A stretch of DNA of 64,000 nt from JAEUQQ01 sp963697285 (GTDB lineage: Bacteria > Acidobacteriota > Vicinamibacteria > Vicinamibacterales > JAFNAJ01): positions 806,001-870,000 of the forward strand of contig CAVONI010000012.1 of NCBI GenBank assembly GCA_963697285.1. Direction: 5' to 3'. Numbering within the stretch: the stretch's first letter is position 1; each line of letters starts with the position of its first letter. Positions 29,945 to 40,500 of the stretch are shown here, one piece after another. Under the pieces are notes generated by a model that was not told where the DNA came from, made no database searches, and was given only the letters and a program-made list of their open reading frames with translations. A program made the position numbers and the translations under genes.

Positions 29945-29980
29945 TCAGCCGGTCGAAGGCTCGAGTCGCTTCGTCCGATT
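29945..29980 (+). other. Possible degenerate tRNA-Thr 3' copy (att-like)
   Basis: ATCAGCCGGTCGAAGGCTCG and the following 16 bases match the anticodon-stem-to-acceptor part of the tRNA-Thr gene at about 27 of 36 positions by eye. It bounds the DUF4160/DUF2442 pair on the side away from the tRNA and may be an old attachment-site duplicate. Confidence 0.35.
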
Positions 29981-30108
29981 GAAGACATGAGCCGCGCGCA
30001 GGAATCGTGGCTCATCGAGCACGTCGTGGCGCTGTCGAGGCAACGGCACGGCCAGTGAGCCACGGCATGGGGTCCTGACGTCCAACTCCGCCCGAGCCCC
30101 GCTCGACC

Positions 30109-30561
30109 TCACGGCCCGAGCGCGGCGCGCACGTCGGCTTCGATCTCGTCGAGCGCCCGGGCGATTGCCGCGCCGTCGCCGCTGTCGTCGGCTGCCGCGC
30201 GCTGCAAGCGTCCGCCCCACGCCGATAGGTTGGGCGAGCCCTGCCACAGCGTCGAGTGGATGCGCCGCAGGCGACTCTCCTTCGCCCATTCGCCCGCGAT
30301 CACCTTGCCGATGGCGCGCACGCGATCGCGAAGCCGCGCGACGACGACCCTGTCGCGCACGCTGCGCAGGACGTCATCGCCCTGCTCGAGCCAGCCGCGC
30401 TGGCCCGCCCCGCCGGTCACGAGGAACACCTGAATCCAGGCCCAGTAGTCGTCGAACGACTGCTGGGCGACGTTGCGCGAATCCTCCTCGTACGCGACGC
30501 GGAAATCGTCGCGCCAGGAGTCGACAAGCTCTTCGTGATCCTTCATGGCGGCTCGGGTCAC
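30109..30561 (-). CDS. Hypothetical protein, coupled to upstream small ORF
   Basis: A 150-residue protein with helical, charged composition (MKDHEELVDSWRDDFRVAYEEDSRNVAQQSFDDYWAWIQVFLV, then RDRVRAIGKVIAGEWAKESRLRRIHSTLWQG, ending IARALDEIEADVRAALGP). No family recognised. The GTG at 30561 overlaps the stop of an upstream frame (GTGA); the ATG at 30546 is an alternative. It lies in the accessory region beside the tRNA, and codon use looks like its neighbours. Confidence 0.6.
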   Translation of the reverse strand: MTRAAMKDHEELVDSWRDDFRVAYEEDSRNVAQQSFDDYWAWIQVFLVTGGAGQRGWLEQGDDVLRSVRDRVVVARLRDRVRAIGKVIAGEWAKESRLRRIHSTLWQGSPNLSAWGGRLQRAAADDSGDGAAIARALDEIEADVRAALGP

Positions 30562-30851
30562 CCGGGGTTGAACATCGGATCAGGGGCGTCAGAACTGGAA
30601 GTAGTGTGGTCGGCGTCGAGACGCGCGACCGAGTATCCGTCGCCCGTCCACGCCACCGCCCAGTCGTGGACGAAGATCGGCACCGAGTACGTGACGCGGC
30701 GATCATGACGGTCAGCAGGAGGAGGGTGGCCGAGCGTCGCGGCGTGTCGTGCCGGGGTTCCACAGGCGGCATAGTGTAGCGGAAGGCGGTTGTCCCGGCC
30801 CAGATCCGTCGCCCCCGCTGCGGCTATACTCCCGTTCTGTGCCCGGAACAC
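30558..30851 (-). CDS. Possible small gene, start uncertain
   Basis: A frame whose C-terminal half (VTYSVPIFVHDWAVAWTGDGYSVARLDADHTTSSS) looks protein-like and whose TGA overlaps the GTG of the next gene. The N-terminal half is not convincing, and the true start may be internal (GTG near 30683). No family recognised; it may be a fragment. Confidence 0.35.
   Translation of the reverse strand: MFRAQNGSIAAAGATDLGRDNRLPLHYAACGTPARHAATLGHPPPADRHDRRVTYSVPIFVHDWAVAWTGDGYSVARLDADHTTSSSDAPDPMFNPG
30825..30830 (+). promoter_or_regulatory. Possible -10 box
   Basis: TATACT about 60 bases before the ATG at 30891. No -35 at proper spacing. Confidence 0.35.
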
Positions 30852-30890
30852 CCGGAGAGGCCCCTCGTTCGCGCTGGCCTGGAACGATAC

Positions 30891-31205
30891 ATGGCTGACG
30901 AACTCATCCCTCCGTTCGCTGACGAACCCACCGCGCCGTCAGTTGACGAACCCTCTACGCCCTTCGAGGGACTCGAGAGCGCCCAGGAGTACATCGGTCT
31001 CCTCTGTGAGGCGCTGAAGGAGGCCCGCCGCGACGTCCAGGAGGATCTCGACTCAGCGATCCGGGGTGACGCCACCCGCCGCGTCGATGCCCTGAGACTG
31101 GTGGGCTTCAAGCTCGATCGCCTCGAGAGCAACCTCGAGAACAGCCGTCGCATCCTCGGCGACCTTCGCAAGCTGAGGCGCCTGTTGCTGTCGGAGCCAC
31201 GCTGA
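30891..31205 (+). CDS. Small coiled-coil hypothetical protein
   Basis: A 104-residue acidic protein. After a disordered, Pro/Glu-rich start (residues 1-25) it becomes one long predicted helix (AQEYIGLLCEALKEARRDVQEDL; LRLVGFKLDRLESNLENSRRILGDLRKLRRLLL) with heptad-like leucines, so a coiled coil is likely. No family recognised. It ends 48 bases before the convergent histidine kinase. Confidence 0.65.
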   Translation: MADELIPPFADEPTAPSVDEPSTPFEGLESAQEYIGLLCEALKEARRDVQEDLDSAIRGDATRRVDALRLVGFKLDRLESNLENSRRILGDLRKLRRLLLSEPR

Positions 31206-31252
31206 CATCCCAGCCGCGACGAGCCGCTCGGCGCCTCCGAGCGCCAGCGCCG

Positions 31253-33550
31253 CTACACCGGCTCTGCCGGCCCCTCGTGGGTGCCGCCCCGGTCGTTCCC
31301 GGCCGCGTGACGGATGGGCAGCCGCACGGTGAACACCGCGCCCAGTCCCTCTCCGTCGCTCGACGCGGTCACCGTGCCGCCGTGCAGTTCGACGATGTGC
31401 CGCACGATCGCGAGCCCGAGCCCCAGGCCGCCATACACCCGCGCCAGCGAGCTGTCGGCCTGGCTGAAGCGCTCGAAGACGTGCGGCAGGAAGTCGCGAT
31501 CGATGCCGATGCCTGAATCACGCACCGTGATCTCGACCTCGCGGTCAGTGCCGTGCGCCGAGACCGCCACTGCTCCCCCCGCGGGGGTGAACTTCACGGC
31601 GTTCGACACCAGGTTCCACATCATCTGCTGAAGACGCACCGCGTCGGCGCTGAACGTGACACCCGGCTCGAGATCGACGTGGATGCGAAGGTGCTTGGCA
31701 TCGGCAGCCGGCCGGATCACGTCGAGTGCGTGAGTCACCACGGCCTGCAAGTCGACGGCTTGCAGGTCGAGGCGGAAGCTCCCGGTCAGGATTCGGCTGA
31801 CGTCGAGCAGTTCCCCCACCAGTTGCCCCTGGATCTGCGCGTTCCGGCTGATGATCGCGAGCCCTCGCTCGAGCGACGCCGGCAGGTCTTCGGTCGTCGC
31901 GAGCAGCTGCGACCACCCGAGGATGGCGTGCAGCGGCGTCCGCAGCTCGTGCGACAGCGTGGCGAGGAACTCGTCCTTGAGGCGATTGGCGGTGGCGAGC
32001 TCCTCGGCCCGTGCCCGCAATTCCTCCTCGAGCCGCTTCCGTTCGGTCACGTCGAGCACGAGCGACAGGATCGACTGCAACGTGCCGGACGCATCGAGCA
32101 GCGACGAGTTGTACCACTCACAGAAGACGACGGTCCCGTCCTTCCGGCGATTGCGGTTCGCCGAGAACCGCTGCACGTTCGCCCCGGTCTGCAGGTCCAT
32201 CGCCACGTCATGGACGTGGACGACATCCTCTTCGTACACCCACGGGAATTCCTCCATCCGCTTGCCGATGACTTCCTCGGCGGTCCAGCCGAACAGGCGC
32301 GTGGCCTCGCCGGTCCATCCCGTGATGCGCATGTCGGGGCCGAACTCGACGACGGCCAGCGGCGAGTGGCTGACGTGGTATGCGAGACGCTGCGACATCT
32401 CGTGCAGCATGGCCTGCGTGCGTCGGCTCTGTGTCGTGTCGCGACTGAACGCGGCCACCGCCACGACCGCACCTTCGGAATCGAAGGCGGGGTAGAACGT
32501 GTGCTCGAACCACATTCCCGCGCGCTGGTCCTCGAACTGCACGGGCCGGGCCGTGGCGAACACCTCGTCGATCCGGGCGGCCCGCGACGCGGCCAGGTCT
32601 GGAGGAATCAGCGCTCGCCACTTCGCGCCGCGGATCTCCGCGACGGTCGTGCCGAGTCGCAGGGCCGCGGTCGCGTTCGCGGCGAGGATGCGCTCGCGGT
32701 CGAAGAGGAAGATCGACTCCGTGGCCGCGTCCATGAGTGCCGTGAGGGTGCGCTCGTTCGCCCGCAGGGCGTCCTGCGCATCCCTGGCATCCTGCTCGGC
32801 GCGCACGCGCTCGGTGATGTCGCGATTCACTTCGAGGACGAGGCCCGAGTCGGCGACCGCCTGCCGGCTCTCGCAGAGGACCCGCGACCCGTCCCTGCGC
32901 CGGTGCGTGATGGTTCCGCTCCAGGTGCCACTGGTCGCCAGCGCGGCGTGCAGGGCACGCTGGGTGTCGGGCTCCGTCCCGAGCAACTGGTGCGCGTCGC
33001 GCCCCATCGCCTCGTCGGCTGCCCAGCCGTACAGGCGCTCGGCCTCGCGGTTCCACATGATGATCCGCTGTTGCGCATCACGCACGAAGATGGCGTCGTA
33101 GGCGTGATCGAGCAGGGTGCCCTGCAGCGCGAGCGTCTCGGCACGCTGGCGCAGGGCATCGCGGCTCTCGACCAGCCCGTGCTCGACCCGGCGCCAGCGG
33201 GTGATCTGCCACGACATCCCGAGTGACAGCAGCGTGAACAGGATGGTGGCGGCAATGTCGGCACTCTTCACCAGCGCCAGCGAGTGACGCGGTTCCATGA
33301 TGAAGAAGTCGACCGCCAGAGCGCCACCCACCGTCGCGACGACGCCGCCGCCGAAACCCGCCACCCACGCCGCAAGGACGACCGCGACGAAGTGGAAAGC
33401 AAACGGCACGACGCCGCCAACCACCGGGGTGATGGTCACCCGGGCGATGGTCGCGACGACCACCAGGCCGATGGCGACGGCAACGCCTGTCAGTGGGCTG
33501 AGGGGTCGCGCAACGCCATCGGGAGGGCCGCCGCTGGAGTCAGCCTTCAT
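31253..33550 (-). CDS. PAS-domain sensor histidine kinase with DUF4118 membrane domain
   Basis: A 765-residue membrane kinase. Residues about 20-125 form the four-helix DUF4118 domain seen in KdpD. Three PAS domains follow: about 150-245 (YDAIFVRDAQQRIIMWNREAERLYGW), 262-380 (TESIFLFDRERILAANATA) and 390-510 (HSPLAVVEFGPDMRITGWTGEATRLFGW). HisKA has the phospho-His in FLATLSHELRTPLH, and the HATPase has NLVSNAVKF, DSGIGID, FERF and GLGLGLAIV. It autophosphorylates and passes phosphate to an unlinked response regulator; no receiver or regulator gene is adjacent. The signal is unknown. Confidence 0.93.
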   Translation of the reverse strand: MKADSSGGPPDGVARPLSPLTGVAVAIGLVVVATIARVTITPVVGGVVPFAFHFVAVVLAAWVAGFGGGVVATVGGALAVDFFIMEPRHSLALVKSADIAATILFTLLSLGMSWQITRWRRVEHGLVESRDALRQRAETLALQGTLLDHAYDAIFVRDAQQRIIMWNREAERLYGWAADEAMGRDAHQLLGTEPDTQRALHAALATSGTWSGTITHRRRDGSRVLCESRQAVADSGLVLEVNRDITERVRAEQDARDAQDALRANERTLTALMDAATESIFLFDRERILAANATAALRLGTTVAEIRGAKWRALIPPDLAASRAARIDEVFATARPVQFEDQRAGMWFEHTFYPAFDSEGAVVAVAAFSRDTTQSRRTQAMLHEMSQRLAYHVSHSPLAVVEFGPDMRITGWTGEATRLFGWTAEEVIGKRMEEFPWVYEEDVVHVHDVAMDLQTGANVQRFSANRNRRKDGTVVFCEWYNSSLLDASGTLQSILSLVLDVTERKRLEEELRARAEELATANRLKDEFLATLSHELRTPLHAILGWSQLLATTEDLPASLERGLAIISRNAQIQGQLVGELLDVSRILTGSFRLDLQAVDLQAVVTHALDVIRPAADAKHLRIHVDLEPGVTFSADAVRLQQMMWNLVSNAVKFTPAGGAVAVSAHGTDREVEITVRDSGIGIDRDFLPHVFERFSQADSSLARVYGGLGLGLAIVRHIVELHGGTVTASSDGEGLGAVFTVRLPIRHAAGNDRGGTHEGPAEPV

Positions 33551-33991
33551 GACGCGGCCCGGGACGCACCGCGATGGACGGAGGGTGATGGACGTGGCAC
33601 GGAGGATGTCGCCGTGGCGAGATTCTAAACCCTGAGCTCACAGGTGTTGAGGGCGAAACGAATCGGACCCTCAGGTCTGGCAGGGTGATTCGCACGCGTC
33701 CCGCCCTCGACACAACTGAGTCGAAGGGTCGCGCGTCCACTACGCAATCGCGGCACGCCGGCGGTGTCCCGGTTCGATGATGCGGGTCGGCCCTGGGGCC
33801 GCGTCGGAGCCGCACGCGTGGTCGCCGGAAGTCGGCGAGGAAGTCGTGGCGCGCCCGCCCGCACGGTAGTAATCTGCTCCTTGTCGCCGAAGGTCTGCCG
33901 TCGCTCGGTCGGTCCGATGCACGCGCAGTTGACGTCGGGTCACAGTCGTTGTCAGGTCGTTCGCCGTTGACCAGTCATTCAAGGAGGCCCC
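33551..33991. other. Intergenic region with structured repeat
   Basis: A 441-bp gap upstream of divergent kinase and secreted-protein genes. It holds one copy of a second repeat family (33634-33729) and otherwise no gene I can support. Confidence 0.5.
33634..33729. repeat. Dispersed structured repeat, copy A
   Basis: About 96 bp from GAGCTCACAGGTGTTGAGG to GAGTCGAAGGGT, clearly related to 49387-49484. It contains two possible hairpins: CGAATC with GATTCG enclosing CCCT/AGGG, and CCCTCGAC with GTCGAAGGG. Confidence 0.7.
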
Positions 33992-34705
33992 ATGAACATG
34001 AAGAAGGTCGTTCCACTTGCCCTCGTCGCGTTGGGCGCACTGTGCAGCCCGCTTGCGGCGTCCCGCGCCGAGGCGCAGGAGAAGCCCCTCGTGAAGATCC
34101 CCGATGCTGGTGTGCCGGAGATCATGACGATGGAGGGCAAGTTCGTCCGGGCCGCGTACAACAACGAAGGCTACGTGATTCTCGGCTACCAGCTCGCCAA
34201 CCGCTCGATCGGCGAGGAGTGGATGCTCCTGGAAGTCGGCATCACGGTGCTCGGCAAGACGCCCGATTACAAGTTGCTCCGCAGTGCCCTGTCGATCGAG
34301 ACACCAGACGGCAAGACCATCCCCTTGGCGACCGTCGAGGAGCATCGCAAGGCCGACACGCGCGCATTGGAGACGCGGGAACGGGTCCAGCGCGACTCGA
34401 TCAACTACTTTCCGCCGCAGGCGAGCCGGGCGTGTCGCATCGGGTACTTCGCCGACATCACGTCACGCGCCATGCCGTTTGACGAGGTCGAACTCAGCAA
34501 CACCCGCGCCTGCCTCGGCCGGCTCTACTTCAATGTGCCGGGCGGCATCAAGTACGGCCAGTACTGGCTGAACGTGAAGTTCGAGAAGAGCCTCGTGCGC
34601 GTGCCGTTCAAGATCCTGACCGATGACGAAGAGAAGTTCCTGTCGAAGAACTACAAGGACATCAGCAAGCAGGTCAAGGAGGCGTTCGCGCCGAAGAAGA
34701 GCTGA
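33992..34705 (+). CDS. Secreted hypothetical protein
   Basis: A 237-residue exported protein with a strong ribosome site (AAGGAGG, four bases before the ATG) and a signal peptide ending SRAEAQE (about residue 29). The mature part includes VRAAYNNEGYVILGYQLANRSIGEEWMLLEVGITVLGK, a likely beta-sandwich, then CRIGYFADITSRAMPFDEVELSNTRACLGRLYFNVPGGIKYGQYWLNVKFEKSLVRVPFKIL with two cysteines that could pair. No family recognised. It has its own intergenic region, so it is probably transcribed alone. Confidence 0.8.
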   Translation: MNMKKVVPLALVALGALCSPLAASRAEAQEKPLVKIPDAGVPEIMTMEGKFVRAAYNNEGYVILGYQLANRSIGEEWMLLEVGITVLGKTPDYKLLRSALSIETPDGKTIPLATVEEHRKADTRALETRERVQRDSINYFPPQASRACRIGYFADITSRAMPFDEVELSNTRACLGRLYFNVPGGIKYGQYWLNVKFEKSLVRVPFKILTDDEEKFLSKNYKDISKQVKEAFAPKKS

Positions 34706-34777
34706 GCGCGCGACATCGCGTAGAGGGTCGTGGATCGGCGACCGGAAGCCCCCTGGTCGCCGATCAGCCTTGCGCTC

Positions 34778-35987
34778 TCAGAGCTGGTACACCAGGAAGG
34801 CACCGGGCAGTTCGGCGTTCGTGGCTGGCTTCTTCATCACCGGCACGTGGCCGAACGCGTCTTCGAAGCGCGGGTTGGCCACGAAGCAGGCGGCCCGCCA
34901 TCCCGGGAAACGGGCGAGCGCACGGCCCATCCCGCCGTACAGATCGAGCAGCCTCCGCTCTCCCGCCTCGCCCCCGATCCTGACACCGTACGGCGGATTG
35001 AAGCAGAAGACGCCGGCCTGCATGCCGCTCGCGCGCGGCAGCATCCTGGCGACGTAGTCGGGCGTGAGCGTGCGCACATCCTTCTGGCCGATGACGATCG
35101 AGCTGTCGTACGCCGGCCCGGTGAATCCGGCGGCGCGAAGGTTGCCGACCATCGCCGGGATGCGCTCTTCGTCGATGTCGAGCGAGAGGATGTGCGCGGT
35201 CGTGCCCGGGAACAGGTCGGGCGCATCAGTGGGCAGCCCAGCGAACGCCGGCAGGTGACGAAACGGCAGGTCGGGCGGCTGCCTGATCGCGGCACCTGCC
35301 GCGAGGCCAGCGGCCTCGATGGGAATGGTGCCACCGCCGGCCATCGGATCCACGAGGATCTCGCTCCGCGCATCCCACCGCGACAGCATGATGAGCTGCG
35401 CCGCCATGGTCTCGCGCAGCGGCGCGGGTCCCCCGGCGACGCGCGCGCCTCGTCGATGGCGTGCGCCCAGGCCGATGTCGATGCCCGACGACCGTGCGCC
35501 GGTGCTCGGGCGTGCCGGCGCGCCGCGCCACGAACACGACGTCGGGCGCCTCCGCATCGACGACCGCCGTGACGCCCCGCGACGCCAGCGCGTCGACGAT
35601 GGCGTTCTTCACCACGCCGCGCAACTGCAGCGGCGACGCCTCGAAGTCGTGCGCCGAGCCGAGATCCACGGTGAAGCGCAGCTGCGGCCCGACGGGCAGC
35701 CGGTCGTCGACCTGCAGCGCGGGCAGCAATTCTTCGAAGAGTGGCTCGAGCCTGACGGCAGGACTCGAAAAGAGGTCCCACGAGATCCGCGACGACGTGC
35801 GGTGATGACACGCCGCAACCCATGCGATCCGCGGATCGAATGGATACAGGAGGGTCGCGTCACCCTCGCGTGAGGGGTGCGGCACGCGGACGTGGAACGG
35901 CGAACGCATGACGAGCCGCTTCAGTTCCGCCTCCATCACGCGGTTGGCGCCGCCGGACCCCGTCAACCGCAGCTCGTCGCACCGCAT
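34778..35987 (-). CDS. THUMP-type RNA methyltransferase, RlmL-like (frameshifted)
   Basis: SAM-dependent methyltransferase of the COG0116 (RlmL-like) family, about 400 residues. The N-terminal half (AELKRLVMRSPFHVRVPHPSREGDATLLYPFDPRIAWVAACHHRTSSRISWDLF and LRFTVDLGSAHDFEASPLQLRGVVKNAIVDAL) covers the THUMP region. The C-terminal half has the APLRETMAAQL entry, the SAM site DPMAGGGTIPIEAAGLA and the catalytic FNPPYGVRI. They lie in different frames; removing one base of the CCC at 35484-35486 gives TVVGIDIGLGARHRRGARVAGGPAPLRET, matching the family. The family methylates guanosines of 23S rRNA. The break is probably a sequencing insertion. Confidence 0.82.
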
Positions 35988-36130
35988 TGGCGGAGTATAC
36001 CGGCATGCGACGGCGACGAAGGGAGGACGCCGATCTCGCGGCGTGGGGCCGGTGACGGTTCCGCCACGCTTGATCTGCGCAGGCCTCGGCTGTAATGCAG
36101 GGGAGTAGTGGTGTCATTATTGGAGGAATC

Positions 36131-36304
36131 ATGATTGCGGTCGCGAAGATCACCGCCAAGGGCCAGACCACAATCGACCTTCGACGGCCCGGCGGCGAAC
36201 TGCTGCTGAATCTGCTCATCCGGCGTCGGTCAACGCACGACGCGAACACCGCCCGCGCTCACCCGCGCTTCGCCACCGTCACCAGGTCTGCCAGCAGCGC
36301 GTAG
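36131..36304 (+). pseudogene. Remnant of AbrB/SpoVT-type antitoxin
   Basis: A 57-codon frame opening MIAVAKITAKGQTTIDLRRP, which matches the first strand and turn of AbrB-type swapped-hairpin antitoxins (KITAKGQ(V/T)TIP). After about 15 residues the similarity ends and the frame runs over the 3' end of the homoserine dehydrogenase gene. A strong GGAGGA lies five bases before the ATG, and TTGATC/TGTAAT upstream could be a promoter. The expression signals have outlived the coding sequence; no toxin gene is present. Confidence 0.55.
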
Positions 36305-37288
36305 GCGGTCTTCTCGAGGCCGCCGTCGCGTTGCGTGATCACGACGCGGCCAAGCGGCCAGGTGTCGAGTTCGAGCGCGTTGCCCTGGCCATCGAGGATG
36401 GCGAGCGGGTCGTCGGCGTCGAGTTCCTCGAGGCGAACACGCAGCGTCGCCGCTGCTCCACGGCCCGATCCCGACGCGACCAGCTTCAGGCGCCGGCCGC
36501 GCGCGCGCGCCTCGACGGCTCGCGCGCCGGTACTGGGCCCGATGCCCTCCCGTTCCACGGCACGCGGCGTCGTCTCGGCATCGAGGAGCACGTTCGCAAG
36601 CGCGGCCGCCTTCGCCGCCGCGTCCCATCCGTCGATGTCGAGCGAGGGATCGGCCTCCGCGACTCCAGCGTCCTGCATCCGCGCCAGCGCCGCGTCGAAC
36701 GACTCGCCGCGCTCCATGCCGGTCAGCATGTAGTTGGTGGTGCTGTTGACGACACCCCGGAATCCGCTGCACCAGCACCGTCGGCATCGTCTCGCGCACG
36801 AGGTTGAAGATGGGGATGCCGTCCATGACCGCACCCTCGAACAGGAACGAGCGTCCGGCTGCGGCGGCCTCGCCGGCGAGCGCGCGGTACGCGAACGCGA
36901 CGGGGCCCTTGTTGGCCGAGATGACGTCGGCGCCGCCGGCGAACGCGGCGCGCACGTGCGAGGTGGCCGGCTCGCCCGCCGTGACGTCGAGCGTCGTCGT
37001 CTCGACCACGACGTGCCGGTCGAAACGCGCGCCGTGCAGACGCCCGAGCGCGCTGGCGATGAAGTCGGCGCCACTCCCCTCGCGTGTTCCGTGTGTGGTC
37101 AGGATGGCGTCGATGTCTCCCGCGTCGAGACCGGTGGCGTCGAAAGCGGCGCCGTGTCGGCGCGTCGCCACGCCGACGACGACCGGATCGATCCCGAGGG
37201 CAGAGAGCGCCGGCCGCGATTCGTCCAGCAACCGGACGAATCGGCGCGCGACGTTTCCGTATCCAACCAGCAGCAGGGCGATCCTCAC
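36259..37288 (-). CDS. hom: Homoserine dehydrogenase without ACT domain (frameshifted)
   Basis: Reduces aspartate semialdehyde to homoserine for threonine and methionine synthesis. About 343 residues, ending without the regulatory ACT domain, so feedback control by threonine through that domain is absent. The GTG at 37288 follows GGAGGAG at nine bases. VGYGNVARRFVRLL is the nucleotide-binding loop, DVISANKGPVAFAYRAL contains the catalytic Lys region, and EADPSLDIDGWDAAAKAAALANVLL is the substrate-binding and catalytic segment. The frame breaks near 36766; removing one base gives VLVQGFRGVVNSTTNYMLTGMERG. Likely an assembly error. Confidence 0.87.
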
Positions 37289-37537
37289 AGGCGGCACTCC
37301 TCCGGCACGACGTTCGCGTGGAGTGTAGCCGAGAGGACGTCTTGACGCCGTCACGACACCGGAGGATCACGTCAGGAATCCAGCACGGCGTCGTGAGGCC
37401 GGCGTCGTCATCCAGCACGTGGAATGGCCGAGTTGACACTCGCCCGGCCGCGCGCGATAGTTTCGCCACTTCGACAGCGCGTGCCCGGCGCGTGCACCAC
37501 ACGCCGCAGGCGACGCCACACGAGCATGGAGGCCCCG

Positions 37538-40500
37538 ATGACGCTGGCGCGTGCGTCCAGATTCTGTTGTCTTGCAACGCTGGTCACCGTCCTGGTGACC
37601 GCCCTGCCGGTGAGCGCCCAGGTGACCGGCGCGGTGGTCGGCGCGGTCAAGGACTCGAGCGGCGCCGTGCTGCCTGGCGCGAACGTCACGCCTGCGCGGC
37701 GGCACCCTTGCGGCGGCTGGCCTCACGGCCACCACCGACGCCGCGGGCGTGTACCGCTTCCCGCTCGTCCCGCCGGGCACCTACGAGATCAGCGTCGAGC
37801 TGCAGGGCTTCGGCTCACAGGTGCGCAAGAACGTCGATGCCGGCGTCGGCCAGGAGATCCGCGTCGACTTCACGCTCGGCCTGGCCGGCCGCGAGGAGAT
37901 CGTCGAGGTCACGGCCAAGGGCGAGGTCGTGGACGTCTCACGCTCGGCCATCGCAAACCGCGTGACGCAGGAGACGATCGACGCGCTGCCATTGAACAGC
38001 CGCGAGTTCGTCGATCTGGTGGGGCTGGTGCCCGGTGCCACGCCGGTGTCGGGGGGCGCGCAGGGCGGCGATCTCGACCAGGTCTCGATCTTCGGTGAGC
38101 GCGCGGCCGCCGTCTCGTTCCTCGTCGACGGCGTCGACAACAACGATCCGCTGAACGGGGGGCCGTTCATCCGCTACACGCAGGACTCCGTGCGCGAGTT
38201 CGAGGTGATCACCACCGGCTACGAGGCCCAGTTCGGGCGCGCGCAGGGTGGCGTGACCAACGTCATCACGCGCTCGGGCAGCAACGACTGGCGCGCGTCG
38301 ATCTTCGGCTTCTTCCGCAACGACAGTTTCGACGCGGCGCCGAGCGAACTCGAGGGCCAGGACCCGCCCGCGCTCGACCGCAAGCTGTGGGGCGCGAGCC
38401 TCGGTGGTCCGGTGATGCGTGACCGGCTGTTCGGCTATGCCACAGCCGAGATCCTCGACGAGACGCGCGGCGTCAGCATCGATCAGTCGAAGATCCCGGC
38501 CTTCGTGCGCAGCGGCCTCGTGACGCCGGGGGGCGTCGAGGACTTCGGGATCACGCCGAAGACCGATCGCCTCAACGGCATGCTCAAGTTCGACTGGAAC
38601 CTGAACACGAACCATCGGCTGCTGTTCCAGGCCAACCACAGCGACGAAGATGCGGCGGGCGAGATCAGCTCGCCCGTGCTCGGCACGGTCGCCCTGCCCA
38701 GCGCCGAGCGCGCGGTGACGCGCGCCGCCAACGCGGGCGTCGTTCGCCACACCGGCGTGTTGGGGACGAACGTGTTCCTCGAGACGTCGGCCTCGCTGCT
38801 CAAGGGACGGATCGGCAGCAACCTCGAGCGCGAGGGACGCTTCGAGCCGATTCTCATGCTGCTGGCGAGCGGGTTCGTGCAGACGGGCGCACCGTTCGGG
38901 GGCAAGAACGATCGCACCACGCAGCGCGTCCAGCTGGCGCAGGGCCTCACCGTGAACAAACAGGGTTTTGGTGGCGACCACGAGTTCCGCGTGGGATGGG
39001 ACGTCAACAAGACGGGTGTCACGGGCTTCGACGACGTGGTGAACGACGTCGAGTACTCGGCAGCCTTCCTGTCGCCGAACGCGCACGCGATCAACGAAGA
39101 CCTGTTCCGCCGCCTCGGGTTCCAGCAGTCGGCGGCCCGGTTCTTCCTGGCCCTGCCGGGATCGGGCAACGAACTGCAGCTCGACATGGATGACACCAGC
39201 TGGTCGATCTACGGGCAGGACGACTGGCGGCTCGCGCAAGGCGTGACACTGAACCTCGGCGTGCGCTACGACCGTTCGAGCCTGTTCGGCGATGACACCG
39301 ACAACATCGGCCCCCGGCTCGGGCTCACCTGGGACATCGGGAACCGCCACAAGAGCGTGATGCGTGCGAACTGGGGCCGCTTCCACGACCGGAACCTGCT
39401 GAGCGCCGCGGCCACGGTGCCCGAGAAAGGCGGCTTCTTCGCCAAGACGGCGTTCGACGTGGCCTTGCCGCGGCTCGGCGTCGACTACACCGACTCGCTG
39501 ATCGACCTCGTGATCACGTCGGGCTTCCCGACCGGCGTCGGCGCCGGGCGCACACCGGCCGAGAACCCGGCCTACCTGCCGTTCGCCAACGACCTCCGCA
39601 GCGATCCGCTCGCCCTCTACCGGTTGCTGGGCATCCCGGTCGCCGACCCGCGGCTGCCGCCCGTCGTCTCGGCCGGGAACATCCAGCAGTTGTCGGGGCT
39701 GTCTCCCGCACAGGCGCTGGCCAGGCTCGAGAGCAAGTACCCGGGCACCGACTGGGAGTTCTTCGCGGTGCCGGGCGGCTCGCTGCTCGGCGACCAGGTG
39801 CTGTCGTTCTTCCCGCGCGGGCCGCTCTCGATCACGCGCGAGGTGTCGCGCTACTCCGAGGATCGCACGCCCGTCACCAACGCGTTCAGCGTCGGCATCG
39901 AGCAGGAACTGATCGCCGACATGTCTGCGTCGATCACCTACGTGCACCGGCGCAGCGAGGACTTGCTGACGCGTCGGATCGTCAACCTGGTGCGGGCGCA
40001 GCAGGGGCAGCCGGGCTTCGGGCAGACCACGGACGGCGGGCCACGCATCAACCAGGTGACCTACGAGGGCCGCGTCGAGTACGACGGCGTTGCGGTGGCC
40101 ATCACGAAGCGCTTCAGCAACCACTACAGCTTCCTGGTCTCGTACACCTACTCGAGCAACGACGACAACCTGCTCACGGGCGGCGTCGGGTCGACGTTCA
40201 GCGACAACAACGATCCCGAGAAGGACTTCGGGCCGTCGAACCAGTCGGTGCCGCACGCCTTCGTGGCGAGCGGCCTCGTGCAGTTGCCGTGGCAGATCTC
40301 GTTGAGCGGCATCCTCAACACGCGCAGCGGCATCGCCTTCAACCCCCGCGGCATCCAGGATCTCGACGGCGACGGCCTGGTCGACCAGCGCGACACGACG
40401 GTGCCCCGCAACAACGTCCGCACCGACACCTTCGTCAACGTCGACGCGCGGCTCGAGAAGACGTTCCGCATCGGGAACCATGGGCTGTCGGTGCTGGTCG

